Part shown: one piece after another, positions 1 through 7,662 of the stretch | Numbering within the stretch: position 1 is the stretch's first letter | How the letters are laid out: each line of letters begins with the position of its first letter | DNA from: Lachnospiraceae bacterium UBA7481 | Lineage (GTDB): Bacteria > Bacillota > Clostridia > Lachnospirales > Lachnospiraceae | Assembly: GCA_002478505.1 (NCBI GenBank) | Contig: DLOP01000027.1 | Coordinates: 1,131 to 20,002, forward strand | Direction of reading: 5' to 3' | Length of the DNA: 18,872 bases | Translations under genes and position numbers: made by a program | The notes under the pieces: model-generated | Told to the model about the DNA's origin: nothing | What the model saw: the letters and a program-made list of their open reading frames with translations, nothing else | Databases searched by the model: none

Positions 1-226
1 CAAAGCTAGGATCATCATCCAATTCCGTGTCGTCGCTGTCATAATAACGATCCCACCAGCATGCCATCAAGATCACCCTATTGCCTTCAGAATCATAATG
101 AGCATAACCGTCTGCCGCTGCAGTCCCAGAGCCCTGATTTGTCGCTCCTCCGCCGCTACACGCCGCCAGAGACAATGTCATCATTGCCGCAAGGCCAAGA
201 GCCAGAAATCTCTTTAAACTCTTCAT
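1..226 (-). CDS. Sugar ABC transporter solute-binding lipoprotein, N-terminal part (runs off window)
   Basis: I translated about 75 residues from the minus strand. They begin MKSLKRFLALGLAAM and form a lipoprotein signal peptide with lipobox LAAC and acylated Cys at about residue 23. A Gly/Ala/Ser/Thr-rich linker follows, then mature sequence beginning GNRVILMACWWDRYYDSDD, which resembles the first strand of extracellular solute-binding proteins. An AGGAGG at 238-243 lies 11 nt before the ATG at 226. The gene follows the triple-repeat lipoprotein by 84 bp and a MalF/MalG-type permease pair, so it is probably the binding protein of the second importer. The rest lies beyond position 1, so family and ligand cannot be judged; the call rests on signal peptide, first strand and context. 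Confidence 0.8.
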   Translation of the reverse strand, partial: MKSLKRFLALGLAAMMTLSLAACSGGGATNQGSGTAAADGYAHYDSEGNRVILMACWWDRYYDSDDTELDDDPSF

Positions 227-256
227 ATTATTTTATACCTCCTGTTTTTATTTTAC

Positions 257-293
257 GGCGTATAGGTCATACAGGAATGTATCCCCATACGCC
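257..293 (-). other. Intergenic imperfect hairpin between two surface-lipoprotein genes
   Basis: On the transcribed strand an outer stem GGCGTAT/ATACGCC (7 bp) encloses an imperfect GGGG/ACCT section and an inner stem ATACA/TGTAT around a TTCC loop. The 3' side continues GTAAAATAAAAAC, without a U-tract, so it is not a canonical intrinsic terminator. It sits between the triple-repeat lipoprotein stop and the ribosome-binding site of the next binding protein. RNA stabilisation or processing that sets relative expression of the flanking genes is a reasonable inference. Confidence 0.45.
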
Positions 294-310
294 AATCTTT
301 CAGATAAAAA

Positions 311-2161
311 TTATTCTGCCGCCTGACCTACAGTCACACTATAAACTTCCCAAGCCGTATCAGACTCCGCCTGCATCCTTGCGCCCCAAGCGCTTACATC
401 GTCTCCACAGAACTCTGCAATCTGCTCGTAGGTTACCTGACATACACCGTTGCTGCATGCAGCGGTTCCATTATTGCCGTCGCCGACTCTCGTCCATGCT
501 GCTGCATCCGGCATTACGATCCAGAGCTTTCCGGATTCACTTGAATAGTTAAGCGTTACTACACTTCCCGGAACCAATGCGTCAAGGATCTCCTGCGGCA
601 TATCAAGACCATCCTGAGCCCATGCGTCCGCACTCTTCTCAAAGCCCTCAAATGCTACATTATTATTTACCATCTTCATCTCAAGCGCCGTGCCTACTCT
701 GACACCATATACTTCCCAAGCCGTATCGGATTCAGCCTGCATCCTTGCGCCCCATGCACTCTTATCATCGCCGCAGAACTCTGCGATCTGCTCATAAGTA
801 ACATAGCATTTACCGTTCACGCAAACTGCGGATCCATTGTTGCCGTCGCCGACTCTCGTCCATGCTGCTGCATCCGGCATTACGATCCAAAGCTTACCGG
901 ATTCGCTGCTGAAGTCAAGTTCCACAATGCTGCCCGGAACTAAAGCGTCAATAACCTCCTGAGGCATATCAAGACCATCCTGAGCCCATGCGTCCGCACT
1001 CTTTGCAAAACCTTCAAATACTACCGGATTGCCTACTGCATATACCGGCGCTTTCTGTCCTACCTTAACACTAAATACTTCCCATGCACCGGAAGCTTCA
1101 CACTGCATCCTTGCGCCCCATGCACTCTTATCATCGCCGCAGAACTCTGCGATCTGCTCATAAGTAATCTGTGCAATGTTGTGGGAGTTATTGATATAAG
1201 CTGTACCATTATTGCCGTCGCCGACTCTCGTCCATGCTGCCGCATCCGGCATTACGATCCACATATCACCGTTTTCACTCGTATATTCAATCTCTACTAC
1301 GCTGCCCGGAACCAATGCGTCAAGGATTTCCTGAGGCATATCAAGACCATCCTGAGCCCATGCGTCTGCGCTCTTTGCAAAGCCTTCAAATACTACAGCA
1401 TCTGTCAATGCACACAGATTAGAAAGGTCTTTTCCTGCACTCTCAAATCCTGCCGGAGAGCCAAAATCCACGGAAGTGTCCGCTTCGATCACATTACCGG
1501 AAGCATCCAGGAAGGTAATATTATCAATATACAGACTTGCTGCGGAAGCCGTATTGTTATCCGTCTCTTTTGACAGGATAATATAATTATCCGCACCTGC
1601 CATAAATCCTGCACCGGATACGTCGAATACAGCTGTCTTAGGATTTGCTGTCTCCAGATAAACCGACCAGCTGTCCCCTTTTACTTCTTCATTTTTTTCA
1701 CCTGTATAAGCATACAGGGTACCGGATACTGCTGCAAAAGAACCGTCCACACGGGATGTTCCAATATCCATCTTGATTGTGCTGATGTCGGTGATCTTAT
1801 CGCCAACCAATGCGCTTACATTAATGCCGACGAACATAGACTTACCTGAAACATTCTCTACATACAGTGCCTTAGAACCATTAAAATCGGTAACGGATAT
1901 AAGCGACTCATCCGGAGTTCCTTTTAACAGGTTCATCTTGACAAATGCACATGCCCCGTCTTCAAAATCAACGCTTGCTGCCGTCGCAGGGGTCTCAACG
2001 CCTGCTGCGTCATTTACGGAAACCGTATCGTCAACTTCCGTTCCTGTTTCATTGTCTCCGGTTGTTGCAGCGCCGTCCCCACTGCATGCAGAAAGACCCG
2101 CCGTCACCAAAACCATTGCAAGCAATACAGAAAAAAATTTCTTTGCAATTTTAGCTTTCAA
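311..2161 (-). CDS. Surface lipoprotein with three tandem ~110-residue repeats (putative glycan-binding)
   Basis: This 616-residue lipoprotein has a signal peptide with lipobox LSAC (Cys26), an acidic Thr/Asp/Val linker to about 64, and a beta-rich domain at about 65-225 resembling a carbohydrate-binding beta-sandwich. Three tandem repeats follow at 257-368, 381-490 and 503-612. Each has the cores SADAWAQDGLDMPQE, WIVMPDAAAWTRVGDGNNG, VTYEQIAEFCGDD or a close variant, and SAWGARMQ. Repeats 2 and 3 agree at about 94 of 110 positions. The exposed-looking aromatic-rich pattern suggests binding modules, perhaps like the CBM/DUF modules of ruminococcal cellulosomal proteins, but I cannot name the family. 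The start is TTG at 2161, because an in-frame TGA lies three codons upstream and GGAGG precedes it by about 10 nt. It lies between the second permease pair and a binding lipoprotein, which suggests a capture role for importer 2. Confidence 0.75.
   Translation of the reverse strand: MKAKIAKKFFSVLLAMVLVTAGLSACSGDGAATTGDNETGTEVDDTVSVNDAAGVETPATAASVDFEDGACAFVKMNLLKGTPDESLISVTDFNGSKALYVENVSGKSMFVGINVSALVGDKITDISTIKMDIGTSRVDGSFAAVSGTLYAYTGEKNEEVKGDSWSVYLETANPKTAVFDVSGAGFMAGADNYIILSKETDNNTASAASLYIDNITFLDASGNVIEADTSVDFGSPAGFESAGKDLSNLCALTDAVVFEGFAKSADAWAQDGLDMPQEILDALVPGSVVEIEYTSENGDMWIVMPDAAAWTRVGDGNNGTAYINNSHNIAQITYEQIAEFCGDDKSAWGARMQCEASGAWEVFSVKVGQKAPVYAVGNPVVFEGFAKSADAWAQDGLDMPQEVIDALVPGSIVELDFSSESGKLWIVMPDAAAWTRVGDGNNGSAVCVNGKCYVTYEQIAEFCGDDKSAWGARMQAESDTAWEVYGVRVGTALEMKMVNNNVAFEGFEKSADAWAQDGLDMPQEILDALVPGSVVTLNYSSESGKLWIVMPDAAAWTRVGDGNNGTAACSNGVCQVTYEQIAEFCGDDVSAWGARMQAESDTAWEVYSVTVGQAAE
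326..1393 (-). repeat. Three tandem in-frame coding repeats (~330-336 bp each)
   Basis: Repeat 1 covers 1058-1393, repeat 2 covers 692-1021 and repeat 3 covers 326-655, separated by short linkers of about 36 bp. The DNA itself is strongly conserved: the block encoding SAWGARMQ through the EQIAEF region recurs near 739-801 and 1106-1168 almost unchanged, and near 373-435 with a few differences. This points to recent duplication or gene conversion. Confidence 0.9.
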
Positions 2162-2226
2162 TCTTTTTCACCCTCCTTCTTTTTATACTTTTCCATAACT
2201 ATGCATCTATGCTAAAAGAATAGGTA

Positions 2227-3231
2227 TTAACCGACAATACCGCTTCTCTCAACACCTTCAATAAAGTGCCTCTGTAGTAATACATAAATAATTACCACCG
2301 GAAGCATGACCAGCACGATGCCGGCATCCAGATAAAGCTCTTGAATCGTCGGATCAAGGATCTTATCAAGATTAGCAATGGTTGCCTGCAGGGTAGAAAT
2401 CTTCATGCCAATGATCACATCAGAACTGATCAGGAACAGATTCGCGTAAAATGTATCATTATACTGCCATACCATTGAAAATACAGCCACTGTAATAACG
2501 GATGGGATCGCATTCACCAGCATGATCCTAAAATAAGTATACCATACTCCGGCGCCATCTACAAATGCAGCTTCTTCAATCTCTTTGGGCAGACCGCGGA
2601 AAAACTGGTTAAATATATAGATATACAGACCGGAACGTAGTCCGCAGCCCAGCGCAGTCATGATATACATCGGAGCGCTGCTTCCCATCAGATTAATGGG
2701 AGTACCTTTAATTAATGTTATTATACCAAAGGGATCAAAATTTTTAAAGGTAGTATATAAAGGCAGCATAATGGTATGTGCCGGAATTACGATCATGACC
2801 ACCACACAGGCAAATAAAATATTTTTCCCGGGAAAATTAAACCTTGCAAATCCATATCCTACCATAGAGCAGATCACAACCTGTATCAGCATCAAAGAAG
2901 CCGAATATAACAGCGTTTTACTGCAGGTCACCCAATAGTTCAGCCGTTCTAACACAAGGTCATAGCGTTTTGTGGTGGGATCCTGTGGAATCATATATAC
3001 CATCGGACTATATGCATCCGCATCTGAAAAGAAGGACTTGACCACAATTCCGATTACCGGCGCCAGGATAACATAACTGATCCCCACAATGATCAAAAAG
3101 CGGAAAATATCTATAATCAGTTTCTTACCTGACGCAATAAATCCCTTTTTATCATTATGGAAATCCTTACCCTGACAATATTCTTTAAATCGCTGAAAAA
3201 CAGCTTTTTTTTCTTTGCTTCCTGATCCCAT
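2227..3231 (-). CDS. Carbohydrate ABC transporter permease, MalG-type (importer 2)
   Basis: An inner-membrane subunit of a sugar importer, 334 residues. Membrane segments include the first helix near LIIDIFRFLIIVGISYVILAP and several later ones. The ATPase-contact loop is clear: EIEEAAFVDGAGVWYTYFRI, matching the EAA-x3-G pattern of binding-protein-dependent permeases. I chose the ATG at 3231 because AAGGAG sits 7 nt before it; an ATG 18 codons upstream would overlap the preceding gene by 40 bp and lacks a good site. It follows its MalF-type partner by 14 bp. Between the helices it has a longer segment than usual (about FDPFGIITLIKGTPINLMGS). Substrate is unknown; context suggests mannan-derived or other plant oligosaccharides. 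Confidence 0.9.
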   Translation of the reverse strand: MGSGSKEKKAVFQRFKEYCQGKDFHNDKKGFIASGKKLIIDIFRFLIIVGISYVILAPVIGIVVKSFFSDADAYSPMVYMIPQDPTTKRYDLVLERLNYWVTCSKTLLYSASLMLIQVVICSMVGYGFARFNFPGKNILFACVVVMIVIPAHTIMLPLYTTFKNFDPFGIITLIKGTPINLMGSSAPMYIMTALGCGLRSGLYIYIFNQFFRGLPKEIEEAAFVDGAGVWYTYFRIMLVNAIPSVITVAVFSMVWQYNDTFYANLFLISSDVIIGMKISTLQATIANLDKILDPTIQELYLDAGIVLVMLPVVIIYVLLQRHFIEGVERSGIVG

Positions 3232-3245
3232 CGGAACGCTCCTTC

Positions 3246-4238
3246 CTAATTGTAGTAGAATGTCCTCTTCTGTATAAACCTGCATACGATCACCAGAATC
3301 AGACAGGTAACCACCGTACTGATCAGACTGAATGCCGAACTCAATCCGTAATTACCCTGTTCAAACGCCGTCTTATATGCCAAGTCAACAACCTTACTGT
3401 CTGCAAAGCTGTCTACCACCGTATATACCACATTGGTAATAATATGCGGCATAACCATGGGGAATGTTACCTTCCAAAAGGTCTCATATGCTGTTGCGCC
3501 CTCGATCTTGGCAACCTCATACATAGAACCCGGAATGGACTGCAGAGCAGCAATAAATATGATAATCTGCACGCCGGAAGCGGTAATGATATCACTGATC
3601 CTGTTCACTGCCTCCACAATATATTTTAAGACAACATCCGGCAGGGCAAGGTCCCCCAACAGCATGATATAATAATCTACGCTGACGCCGGAGGCTGACT
3701 CTGCAACTTCTGCACTGGTGGAAGATAAACCTCCCGCCATCATCTGTCTTGCCAACTCCATCGCCGCCGTTATCGCGTCCGCATTCAGGATTACCGGCAG
3801 AAAGAATATGGCACGCACCAGTGTTCTGCCCGGAAATTTCTTGTTTAATAAAAGCGCAATAAATAAACTAAAGAACGTAATCAGCGGAACATCAATCAGC
3901 ATATCTGCGATGGAAGTCGTCAGGATCTGCTTGAATTCTGCATGCACCCGGAAAGCATAGATAAAGTTTTCCAGCCCCTTCCACTCCAGGGTATATCCTC
4001 CCACAGCGCCTACCGTAAGTTCCGATAAAGAGAACTGTATCGTCAGGATCAGACTTCTCAAATAAAACACGATAAAGCCCACCAGCCAAGGCAGAATAAA
4101 AAGATAACCATTCATCGTCCTTCTTGCGGTCAGACCCATCGTTCTTTTCTTCTTAGCAGATCCGCCGTCTGCCTTAGGCGCCTTATCCTGCTTTACTTCT
4201 GTATTATTATGTTCCTGAGATAGTCGTTTTTTAGCCAT
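3246..4238 (-). CDS. Carbohydrate ABC transporter permease, MalF-type (importer 2)
   Basis: This 330-residue permease has a 35-40 residue Lys/Glu-rich cytoplasmic N-terminus, then the typical first helix (YLFILPWLVGFIVFYL). The EAA-like loop reads SMYEVAKIEGATAYETFWKV, a variant in which EVAKIEGA replaces the usual EAAxxDGA. An unusual extracellular-looking insertion (around GGLSSTSAEVAESASGVSVD) lies between membrane segments. The start codon overlaps the stop of the DUF5696-like gene by one base (TGATG) and is preceded by AGGAGG, indicating translational coupling. It forms a heterodimer candidate with the next gene. No ATPase is encoded in the window, so a shared MsmX/MsmK-type ATPase elsewhere is likely. 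Confidence 0.88.
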   Translation of the reverse strand: MAKKRLSQEHNNTEVKQDKAPKADGGSAKKKRTMGLTARRTMNGYLFILPWLVGFIVFYLRSLILTIQFSLSELTVGAVGGYTLEWKGLENFIYAFRVHAEFKQILTTSIADMLIDVPLITFFSLFIALLLNKKFPGRTLVRAIFFLPVILNADAITAAMELARQMMAGGLSSTSAEVAESASGVSVDYYIMLLGDLALPDVVLKYIVEAVNRISDIITASGVQIIIFIAALQSIPGSMYEVAKIEGATAYETFWKVTFPMVMPHIITNVVYTVVDSFADSKVVDLAYKTAFEQGNYGLSSAFSLISTVVTCLILVIVCRFIQKRTFYYN

Positions 4239-6916
4239 CAGTTCACACCTCCTATCTCATAATCCTTCGCCGGCACCACGATACCGTCCTGCGTAAGATC
4301 TTCCTCCGTATAATTGACATAGATGCAGACTCCATTGCTATAGGTGACCTTTCTCAACCCATTTTCAAGCGCCTCGTGGGCAACCATCTCCGCCCCCACA
4401 ACAGGATTCAACGCTTCGCTTAACATCCGGTAGGTCTCAACAGCCTCTGCGCTCCAGTTGGCATAAGTCGTTGCATAGTACATATTCAGACCGCTGTATT
4501 TCATCTCCGTCGCATTTTCCCATGTAAAGATATAATGCGGCGCAGCCCCATATTCGATCAATTCCAGAAGGTCTTCCTGCCTGTCACCCGTACTGACATT
4601 ATTGATCTGTGTTCCGCAGTAATTGATATAACCATGAATCACCATTTCATAGAACGGTATATCCTGATCGATGATAAAATAATCGTTATCCCTGATCGGC
4701 GCATTGATGATATCATCAGCGTAGGCAAATGCATAGGCGTTACCGCCGTTCACCATAATATCCTTTCCCACGGCTTCAAGCGCGTCAAACTGCCCCAGTA
4801 CTACATCCAGCGCTTCTTCACGGTTGATCACATTTGTTCTTCTTCTGTCGGAATGCAGGGTATCGCCCAGATCCCGCAGGGATATGCCTGTAATATCATA
4901 ATTTACGATCCTATCTGTAAACGCATCTACATATCTGGGCAGGAATTTGGGAGAAACAAGATCATATTTCGTCTCCCGATATCCCAAACCGGAAGTCTGC
5001 CGCAAGGTTGACGGATTGATCTGTCCAAAGTTCGCCACATAACCGGCGCCATAATATCTGGAAGACTCCAGCATATACTGATACCGTCTGCTGATAAAGG
5101 TCGCCTTCTGAAACGCTACATCTCCATAAAAAGTGCCGCCATTAGCCGCAACCGTACTGTTTAAGCTTTCCAGCCCCGATTTACCGCCAAGCTTCAGCGT
5201 AACGCGGATCCGATCTGCAACATCATGATAATAACCGCCATTAAACCATCCTTGGAAATTCATGACCTGATTCGCCACGCCATTGGCTGCAAGATCATTG
5301 GAAATGGCCTCTGCTTCCTCAAATGTCGTCATCGGAAATACGCTTAAATACTGCACACCCAGAACATGGGATGTCAGCTTTACACCTCCTATCACATCAT
5401 AATAGAACGGAAGCTCCGTGTCACTGACAAGCTCCGTCAAAACACCTTCTTCTATCAATCGTTCTCTATAATAATTGGCCATGCCGCAATAACCTGTATG
5501 GTCTTCATCCAAAAAGGTATATCTTGCCGTCATGTTTACATCATAGCAGTTCTTCTCCAATACCGGAAGCTCTGCAGACTGTCCTGTGGCACCAAACATG
5601 GATAAGGTATCAAATCCACGGAGCACAAAGGATGGATATGCATAATTATAACTGTTGACCTTCCCTGAGACGGAGGCCGTAATAAATGCCAACGAAGCCC
5701 CATCCTCTATCGTCACCAGAAGATCGCTGTTTTCTTTTGAAATACCAAACAACGGAAGTCTTGCCTTCTCAGTATTCTCCAAGACGGTATATTCCTGTGA
5801 CAAAGGATCCATACCGTAAATATACTGAGAGTAATCAGCCACATTTGTCTTTCCGTTATTAAAATTAATAATGGAACCGGAACCATTAGGCACAACTATG
5901 TATCCCTGTTCATCAACGCCTGCCGCACCCATATATTTCAACAACTGGATACGGTATATCTTCGCGCCGCCGCCTTCGATGATAGAGCATACCGGAACAG
6001 ACACATCCAGTCCGTCGCCGTTTAAGCGGTATTCGATCTCAATAGTAAAGTTTGGAGAAAGCAGTTCCTCCATCCCTGCCTCGGTCAGCTGCTCTACATA
6101 ATCCTCACTAGTAAAACCGGCGCGTTCAAACATGTCATTAATGATAGCAAGTATCGCGGAAGATCCTGCAACAGACGATTTCAATTCCATAAATCCCGTT
6201 ACTGTCGTACTCTCCCTGAAATAGCCGGCGCATTTCTCCTGCTCCTCCTCCGGCAAAGCGCTGATCACATTCTCCAGAACTTTCGGCCGTATATACTTAG
6301 GAACAATCCCCGTAGCATTAGCCGCCGTCCCAACTTTATAAGTGTAACGGATACCATTCCCTATCGCCTTGACAGTCACCTGCCCAAGATCAACAGAAGC
6401 AGAAAACGAATCAAAACTTCCCGGTGATTTCGCGCTGTTATAATAATCCAGAATAAACTGGGATCTCAGATAATTCTTATTTGTTTCGTTAGCGATCGTA
6501 TCGTCTTCCAGATCAACCGGATTCGAATAGGTAATCGCACCGCTCCGCTTATCAACTACCGCGATCTCAGCCGTTTCCACATTGGTATAAAGTTTCAGAT
6601 ACTCATTCTCGGCTGCCAAAACCATACCCTTTACATCAGGCGCCGCCTCACTGATGGGCAAAAAATCGGTACCCTCCTCATAGTCATAACCCGAAAGATA
6701 CTGCCGGTATATGTTGTAATTATGGTAATGCACGATATAATATACCAGCCAGATCAGTACGCCGGTCAAAGCGATCCCCAACAACCCCAAAACAACTTTA
6801 CCGGGTTTTCCCAGCTTTTTTTTCTGCTTCTTAAGAACCTTGACGTATCTATCCTTATAGATATCCTCTTCTTCCGTAATATGGCTTTTCTTAGCAAATG
6901 GGTTTGGCAATTTCAT
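4238..6916 (-). CDS. Membrane-anchored DUF5696-like protein, possible glycosidase-like barrel
   Basis: This 892-residue protein has a basic cytoplasmic N-terminus (about 1-40), one membrane helix at about 41-62, and a large outside region. Residues about 75-470 look beta-rich. From about 500 to 850 the pattern suggests an alternating alpha/beta barrel, with acidic clusters at strand ends: ISLRDLGDTLHSDRRR at 678-693, MVNGGNAYAF at 721-730, and IIDQDIPFYEMVIHGYINY at 748-766. I recall proteins of this layout beside sugar ABC transporters annotated as DUF5696; that family call is from memory. A glycoside hydrolase-like fold with Asp682, Asp685, Asp752 or Glu757 as candidate active-site residues is inference. 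AAAGGAG precedes the ATG by 6-7 nt. It sits directly before importer 2 with a one-base overlap. Confidence 0.7.
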   Translation of the reverse strand: MKLPNPFAKKSHITEEEDIYKDRYVKVLKKQKKKLGKPGKVVLGLLGIALTGVLIWLVYYIVHYHNYNIYRQYLSGYDYEEGTDFLPISEAAPDVKGMVLAAENEYLKLYTNVETAEIAVVDKRSGAITYSNPVDLEDDTIANETNKNYLRSQFILDYYNSAKSPGSFDSFSASVDLGQVTVKAIGNGIRYTYKVGTAANATGIVPKYIRPKVLENVISALPEEEQEKCAGYFRESTTVTGFMELKSSVAGSSAILAIINDMFERAGFTSEDYVEQLTEAGMEELLSPNFTIEIEYRLNGDGLDVSVPVCSIIEGGGAKIYRIQLLKYMGAAGVDEQGYIVVPNGSGSIINFNNGKTNVADYSQYIYGMDPLSQEYTVLENTEKARLPLFGISKENSDLLVTIEDGASLAFITASVSGKVNSYNYAYPSFVLRGFDTLSMFGATGQSAELPVLEKNCYDVNMTARYTFLDEDHTGYCGMANYYRERLIEEGVLTELVSDTELPFYYDVIGGVKLTSHVLGVQYLSVFPMTTFEEAEAISNDLAANGVANQVMNFQGWFNGGYYHDVADRIRVTLKLGGKSGLESLNSTVAANGGTFYGDVAFQKATFISRRYQYMLESSRYYGAGYVANFGQINPSTLRQTSGLGYRETKYDLVSPKFLPRYVDAFTDRIVNYDITGISLRDLGDTLHSDRRRTNVINREEALDVVLGQFDALEAVGKDIMVNGGNAYAFAYADDIINAPIRDNDYFIIDQDIPFYEMVIHGYINYCGTQINNVSTGDRQEDLLELIEYGAAPHYIFTWENATEMKYSGLNMYYATTYANWSAEAVETYRMLSEALNPVVGAEMVAHEALENGLRKVTYSNGVCIYVNYTEEDLTQDGIVVPAKDYEIGGVN

Positions 6917-6972
6917 ATGCTTCTCCTTTATCCTACATAGATCTTAAACCCTGTTTATTTCCATCTCTCCGG

Positions 6973-7662
6973 CTATGCCCTTAAAATCAGCTCCGTATAA
7001 ATACTATAGAAGAAATTATAAACCTGACCGATCAGATCCAGCAGCAAAAGCATCAGGAAAATAATAATAAATACGGCGACCATAGTTAAAAACAATGTAA
7101 TCAGCGTCTTGCCTAAGGTATAATTATGCACCTGCATAATACCGATCAGAAGCAAAATTACTGCATAAGCAATACCGGCCGCAAGAATCATATAGTAAAA
7201 CGATTCTTCGTCAGCTGCGATGGCGCGGCTGATGATCGTTGCCGGGATGTAAGTCAGGATCAACGGCAGCGTTGCGTATCCTACTGCGATGGAAATATCC
7301 TTCATCCTTCCTTCTCCGTTCATCAGGCAGGTGATCGACCAGTTCCCCACGCAAAGCAGCACATATAAGAGCAATACGCCACCCAGCTCCGACAGAGAAT
7401 TGACAGACCTCGGATTAATATCATTCACTACAAAACTAGCAAGATATCTGTTTAAAGAAAAACAGAAGGAAAAACAGATCACCAGTAAAATCGCTATCGG
7501 CACACTGCCCTTATCCTTACGGCGGATCCAATAAAATCCGTCCATGGGATGCGAGAGCGTATACCAGAGATACTTCCATTTCTCCGCGGAAAAATATTTC
7601 TTTATAAAACCGCTTTCGTCATTAACGGAAAAACCATTTTCTTCGGAAATATTTTTATCCAT
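6973..7662 (-). CDS. YIP1-family integral membrane protein
   Basis: This 229-residue protein has a soluble N-terminus of about 50 residues ending WYTLSHPMDGFYWIRRKDKG, then about five to six hydrophobic segments (for example VPIAILLVICFSFCFSL, GVLLLYVLLCVGNWSITCL and LITLFLTMVAVFIIIFLMLL). The pairing of a short TLSHPMDGF-type motif with this topology is typical of bacterial YIP1-domain proteins. Bacterial members have no settled function. The ATG overlaps the end of the NHL gene by 8 bp and uses AGGAGG inside that gene, so the two are probably made together. A role in organising or assembling the neighbouring transporter or surface proteins is only suggested by context. Confidence 0.75.
   Translation of the reverse strand: MDKNISEENGFSVNDESGFIKKYFSAEKWKYLWYTLSHPMDGFYWIRRKDKGSVPIAILLVICFSFCFSLNRYLASFVVNDINPRSVNSLSELGGVLLLYVLLCVGNWSITCLMNGEGRMKDISIAVGYATLPLILTYIPATIISRAIAADEESFYYMILAAGIAYAVILLLIGIMQVHNYTLGKTLITLFLTMVAVFIIIFLMLLLLDLIGQVYNFFYSIYTELILRA

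Noticed and set aside
61..552. Plus-strand open frame over the binding lipoprotein and triple-repeat gene
   Set aside because: The product is Pro/Arg/His-rich low-complexity antisense of strong minus-strand genes, with no ribosome-binding site. The same holds for plus-strand frames at 7544-8146, 9421-10294 and 16075-16907.
326..1393. Regular repeats as a CRISPR array
   Set aside because: The units are about 330 bp, in frame, and inside a lipoprotein gene; there are no short repeats with unique spacers.
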